Positions 60,732 through 64,000 of a stretch of DNA of 64,000 nucleotides are shown here, in pieces. The translations under genes and the position numbers were made by a program. Where the stretch lies: assembly GCA_016934535.1 (NCBI GenBank), contig JAFGSQ010000024.1, positions 55,364 to 119,363 of the forward strand, written 5' to 3'. Numbering within the stretch: position 1 is the stretch's first letter; each line of letters opens with the position of its first letter. The notes under the pieces are model-generated. The model did not search any database. It was not told the origin of the DNA and saw only the letters and a program-made list of their open reading frames with translations. The stretch comes from a candidate division WOR-3 bacterium (lineage in GTDB: Bacteria > SDB-A).

Positions 60732-61097
60732 ATGGGTAAAAAGCATAATATAATAAAATGGACGGCGAGAATATTAGCCGCTCTGATAATAATTTTCGGC
60801 TTGCCGTTTTATTTCGGTTACGGTAATCCGCTCCCTTTCATAAATCCAGATTACACTTTGTGGGACAATACATGGCTTACTGTTTTTCCTCTGATGTTTA
60901 TCGGACTCGCCCTGGGCTGGAAGTTCGAAATTATCGGAGGACTTTTTGTTACGATTCCAATATTCATAGGATATATAATCGGGATCATTGCCCGACAGGG
61001 ATTTTCGATACACATGGCTATTCCGTTTCTCGTCGGTGTTCTGTATCTGACGTCAGGTCTGTTGACAAATTACAAGCAACGGGAGGGAAATCAATGA
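60732..61097 (+). CDS. Small membrane protein
   Basis: 121 residues with four transmembrane helices (about 8-28, 45-65, 68-88, 93-110). No domain recognised, though such short four-helix proteins occur as DUF7670-like families. No clear ribosome-binding site. The stop overlaps the next gene's ATG (ATGA), so the two are coupled. Confidence 0.6.
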   Translation: MGKKHNIIKWTARILAALIIIFGLPFYFGYGNPLPFINPDYTLWDNTWLTVFPLMFIGLALGWKFEIIGGLFVTIPIFIGYIIGIIARQGFSIHMAIPFLVGVLYLTSGLLTNYKQREGNQ

Positions 61098-61477
61098 AAA
61101 TTATTTTACTTAACATTTCTTTCATTTTGCTAATATTTCAACAGCTACCGGCCGAATACACCGATACTCTCACATTGGAAGCTTGTATCTTGAATTCACT
61201 CCCGATAGGCTGGGGAACTCTGTATCAATGTGAGATACATAAAATAATTGAGGGAGAACAGCCTGACATAGACAGCGTTTTTACTATGAGCGCTTCCGTC
61301 GGAGGGGAGCATATTTACGAAGACGTCCACTTTCTATCTGTTGGTGAAATTTACTTAATAAAATTTGTCAAAACTGATATTACTAGTGACAAACCTTACA
61401 TCCCCGCAGGAACAACCGGATTCGTTGATAAAAATGGATTTATCTGGATTATTACAGAACTTCAAAAGACGGAATGA
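61094..61477 (+). CDS. Hypothetical secreted protein
   Basis: 127 residues with a signal peptide (about 1-20, MKIILLNISFILLIFQQ). The mature part is beta-rich, with FLSVGEIYLIKFVK and AGTTGFVDKNGFIWIITEL; reminiscent of NTF-like or TIMP-like small domains, but no family is assigned. The ATG follows GGGAGGG with about 6 bases and overlaps the upstream stop. An alternative upstream start in this frame has no site. Confidence 0.6.
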   Translation: MKIILLNISFILLIFQQLPAEYTDTLTLEACILNSLPIGWGTLYQCEIHKIIEGEQPDIDSVFTMSASVGGEHIYEDVHFLSVGEIYLIKFVKTDITSDKPYIPAGTTGFVDKNGFIWIITELQKTE

Positions 61478-61486
61478 ATAAACGTA

Positions 61487-63016
61487 TCAGTTTAGAATCA
61501 ATATTTTTCCAGTGATTACATCCTCATCCGTCAATATTTGAAAATAATATATTCCTGAACTAAATCCGCTGAGATCAATTTTTATCTCATTCAAGCCATT
61601 TGTCACAGATTCCATTGTTATCCTGCGGACAAATCTTCCTGTTACGTCGACGATGTTGAATACAGCACCGGAAGAATAGTCGCTGAAAAAACTCACAATG
61701 ATAAAAGAACCTGCAGGATCAGGTGATATCCAGGCGATAGGGAATTCATTCGGAAAGGAATTGATTTCTTCAACAGATCCGGGATTTGAACCATTTTGAT
61801 AATGAAAACCCATGTCGACAACACCGCTGTCAAAGATTTCATCTGTACGGGTAGTCATGGAGTCCATGCCCAAAAACGCCGAACTGTAACTGCCCGCGTC
61901 GACACAAGGGCTTTGCTGGATCTGACCCGCCATGGTCTGACTGAGATAGAAATCACCTTCCGGACCGACCGTGAAGATCGGATTCTCACTTATATTTCCC
62001 GTTCCGTTCCATCCCTCCTCCACGCAACAGTAATAGACGTTTGCACTGCTGCCGGTTGCAGGATCGAGAAATATCTGGTTGCCTTGTGAAGTCGAAGAGT
62101 TGTTTCCCCAAACAATACAATCTCTTATGACGGGAATAGTAGTGCTCTGATTCAGCACGTAGATTCCTCCACCTTCAAGATATGAAAGGTTTCCGAAAAA
62201 AGTGTTGTCAGCGATGTTCGACCCGTCGTACCTGACGTAAATCCCGCCGCCGGTCGGAGCCTGATTTCCGTAAACAAGATTATTCTTGACAACCTGTTGA
62301 GTTCCGTATTGGCAAATCCACAGGCAGATTCCTCCTCCTCCCCAGTAAGTCGACGATGTAACAGTGTTGAAGCGTATCACGTTGTTCTTAATTTTTACCC
62401 GGCATTGGTTAACGTATATACCTGCGCCGCTGTGCCCGGTTGTGTTGTACTCAAAGAGGTTGCCCGATATTTCAGCTTCGCAAATCCCTCCCGTCCAGCC
62501 GTCCAGGGTTATTCCTGCGCCGTTTTGAACAGAACTGTTGTGGTGTATCCGGCAGTTTCGTATTATGGGATCTCCGTAATAAATGGAATAAATCGCTCCG
62601 CCCATATCGGCGACGTTGTATGAAAAAATACAGTTAACAATCTTGGGGGAACAGTTGTCTATGTAAATTCCCCCGCCTCTGTTCCCGTTCATTCCGTATG
62701 CGTTACCCCTTGTTATGGTAAATCCGTCTAGGACTGAAAAACTGTCTTCTCCTGAAGTGAAGGAGAAAGCGCGGTGGGGATCCGTCGAATCTGCTTCAAG
62801 ATCAATTATTGTCGATTCCGGTCCGAACTCGGAGCGAATCAGAATTGCCTTCCCCTCAAAACTGAGGTCTCTGTTTCCGAATCCCCTGTATGTTCCGGGT
62901 GAAACCAATACCGTGTCGCCGTTTTGAGACGCGCCTATAGCGGAATAAAAATTGGCATAGTCCTGCGGAATGCAGATGATGTTGGAAATCAGCAAACATT
63001 GAATCAAAACTGTCAT
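61487..63016 (-). CDS. Secreted parallel beta-helix protein with C-terminal sorting-like domain
   Basis: A signal peptide (about 1-18) is followed by a DUF1565-type opening (ASQNGDTVLVSPGTY) and right-handed beta-helix repeats (about 60-340) with GGGIYI, GGAIYS, GAGIYV and GGGIYV turns, as in pectate-lyase-like surface proteins. The C-terminal 90 residues form the shared sorting-like domain (VDVTGRFVRRI...GIYYFQILTDEDVITGKILIL). The start may also be a TTG at 63022; the ATG is preferred by codon type. Probably a sugar-binding or adhesive surface protein. Confidence 0.8.
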   Translation of the reverse strand: MTVLIQCLLISNIICIPQDYANFYSAIGASQNGDTVLVSPGTYRGFGNRDLSFEGKAILIRSEFGPESTIIDLEADSTDPHRAFSFTSGEDSFSVLDGFTITRGNAYGMNGNRGGGIYIDNCSPKIVNCIFSYNVADMGGAIYSIYYGDPIIRNCRIHHNSSVQNGAGITLDGWTGGICEAEISGNLFEYNTTGHSGAGIYVNQCRVKIKNNVIRFNTVTSSTYWGGGGICLWICQYGTQQVVKNNLVYGNQAPTGGGIYVRYDGSNIADNTFFGNLSYLEGGGIYVLNQSTTIPVIRDCIVWGNNSSTSQGNQIFLDPATGSSANVYYCCVEEGWNGTGNISENPIFTVGPEGDFYLSQTMAGQIQQSPCVDAGSYSSAFLGMDSMTTRTDEIFDSGVVDMGFHYQNGSNPGSVEEINSFPNEFPIAWISPDPAGSFIIVSFFSDYSSGAVFNIVDVTGRFVRRITMESVTNGLNEIKIDLSGFSSGIYYFQILTDEDVITGKILILN

Positions 63017-63037
63017 ATTCAAAATGCCTCGTGGTCT

Positions 63038-64000
63038 TTATTCCATCAGCAATAACTGCCTGGAATATACTCTATCCCGTGTTTTTAAAACAACAAAATA
63101 CAAACCGTTTGGAATTCTTTCAATTATACCGCTCACATCAAATGCCAGTACGGTGTTTCCGCTTTCGCAGATACTGTTCAAAAGATTGGTCAGATTCTGT
63201 CCGGAAACATTGTATACATCCAGGCTGATTTGACATTGTTTGTCCAGAAAGAAACTCACGCTCAACTCTCTTTTCACAGGATCAAAACCAATCGAATAAT
63301 CCGTGTTAAAATATCCCGGAGGTTCGACCGGTTCCTCGACCGCAGTTCCGCCACTTTGTGTGCAAAGTACAGTCCCGCTGTCTCCCCCTACCCATCCTCT
63401 CAATGAATCGAGGAAAAATATCGTCGTAAGATCGCGGTCCGTTCCTGAGTTCTGACTGGTCCAGTCCGTTCCTCCGTTTTCTGTGTAGAGTATCGTTCCG
63501 TCGTCTCCGACTATCCATCCCATGTTTTCGTCGAAGAAATACAGGGCATTGAGATTGCCCGTGACTCCGGAGACTTGACTGTCCCAACTCACTCCGTTGT
63601 TTGTAGTCCTGTATATACAACCTGAATGACCGACAACCCAGCCGGTATTATCGTTAACGAAGAAAACTCCTCTAAGTCCCGGAACGTTACCCGTGAGAAC
63701 AGCGTCCTGGTTCCAGTCAGCTCCTCCGTTCGTCGTCCACATATACAACGCTGAGGATGTATTAGTAATGCCTACGGCACTACCCTTTGTCGCACTCGTG
63801 AAATGAAAATCGCGGAAAAATCCGTCCGAAAGTTCGTATTGGATCTGTATGAAATACGGGCCGAAAATATTATCTTTATAGCATATATCTCTTTCGGAGA
63901 GAGTCCAGCATATTACTGAATCCATAATGCAAATCCTCTTTACAGTTTCGTTAGAGCTAACCATTACAAAACCTTGCCAATGAGCTCCGCCGTCCTCCGT
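63038..64000 (-). CDS. Secreted YCF48/BNR-repeat protein with sorting-like C-terminus (5' truncated by window edge)
   Basis: At least 320 residues. The frame continues through the window edge: upstream of the ATG at 63964 it reads TEDGGAHWQGFV, itself a repeat motif. Repeats of about 42 residues carry TxNGGxxW, GWVVGHSGCIYRTTNNGVSWD, GWIVGDDGTILYTENGGTDW and GWVGGDSGTVLCTQSGG, the YCF48 propeller pattern. The last 80 residues carry the shared sorting-like domain (YNVSGQNLTNLLNSI...GLYFVVLKTR). The 5' part lies outside. Confidence 0.82.
   Translation of the reverse strand, partial: TEDGGAHWQGFVMVSSNETVKRICIMDSVICWTLSERDICYKDNIFGPYFIQIQYELSDGFFRDFHFTSATKGSAVGITNTSSALYMWTTNGGADWNQDAVLTGNVPGLRGVFFVNDNTGWVVGHSGCIYRTTNNGVSWDSQVSGVTGNLNALYFFDENMGWIVGDDGTILYTENGGTDWTSQNSGTDRDLTTIFFLDSLRGWVGGDSGTVLCTQSGGTAVEEPVEPPGYFNTDYSIGFDPVKRELSVSFFLDKQCQISLDVYNVSGQNLTNLLNSICESGNTVLAFDVSGIIERIPNGLYFVVLKTRDRVYSRQLLLME

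Noticed and set aside
60860-61093. Longer start for the secreted 127-residue protein
   Set aside because: That part of the frame overlaps the previous membrane protein; the ATG at 61094 has a signal peptide and an ATGA overlap.
1-64000. tRNA, rRNA, CRISPR, IS element or prophage
   Set aside because: No tRNA cloverleaf, rRNA segment, direct-repeat array, transposase or phage structural gene was seen; a covariance scan could still find a small RNA.

Overview
The window is chromosomal DNA from a Gram-negative bacterium, probably an uncultivated anaerobe of the FCB/WOR-3/TA06/Cloacimonadota kind. The sequence shows an OmpA-family protein, outer-membrane-like proteins, lipoproteins, an LPS-type heptosyltransferase and an SppA. 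Five large secreted proteins end in the same short C-terminal module that resembles a type IX (Por) sorting domain. The anaerobe inference rests on the homocysteine synthase (DUF39) pathway. The lineage is inferred from protein style, not from a marker-gene tree. No rRNA, tRNA, CRISPR array, prophage or insertion sequence was found, and no stretch over about 300 bases lacks a gene.

Layout. 1-6.1 kb (+): the end of clpX, a KtrB/KtrA potassium uptake pair, a response regulator with a decayed HD-GYP domain, and overlapping MEMO and AMMECR1 genes. 6.0-14.3 kb (-): a compact run of an FG-GAP secreted protein, a small unknown, an SppA fused to a beta-rich N-terminal domain, a PatB/MalY aminotransferase, a SIMPL protein and a GT-C-like membrane protein. 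14.4-15.3 kb (+): a GT9 heptosyltransferase. 15.4-21.6 kb (-): an unknown, rho, rpmE, a solute-binding lipoprotein fused to a TonB C-terminal domain, and a pseudopilin-like protein. 21.7-29.5 kb (+): an unknown gene coupled to an SPFH/zinc-ribbon protein, two OMP/lipoprotein sets, an ion-transporter-superfamily permease and an OmpA-family envelope operon. 29.6-38.0 kb (+): purM, a small Hsp20 overlapping lon, a PTS-IIA-like protein without its active histidine, aspS, def, a slipin and a hexulose-phosphate-synthase-like protein.

38.1-44.6 kb (-) is a methionine operon: DUF39 homocysteine synthase, its UPF0280 (ApbE-like) partner, MetF, MetH and a detached MetH reactivation domain. Together they suggest methionine synthesis from aspartate semialdehyde and sulfide rather than from O-acyl-homoserine. 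Upstream lies a promoter, a 42-codon ORF with a strong ribosome-binding site and Met codons near its end, and an intrinsic terminator that overlaps its last codons. This looks like a transcription attenuator. Upstream of that are tldD and tldE/pmbA.

47.3-64 kb is more AT-rich and accessory in character. It holds an AraC/GyrI-like regulator, a large inverted repeat, a 1,174-residue zinc-ribbon/cyclase/AAA/TPR signalling protein, two WG-repeat-like proteins, a small methyltransferase, small membrane proteins, and the secreted kelch, BNR, beta-helix and YCF48-like proteins with the shared C-terminal module.

The observations most worth testing are the attenuator-like leader of the methionine operon, the SBP-TonB fusion, the SPFH module, and the decayed signalling domains (HD-GYP without histidines, PtsN without histidine). 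Several starts were moved from the longest reading frame on the basis of ribosome-binding sites or family alignment; these are noted in the entries.
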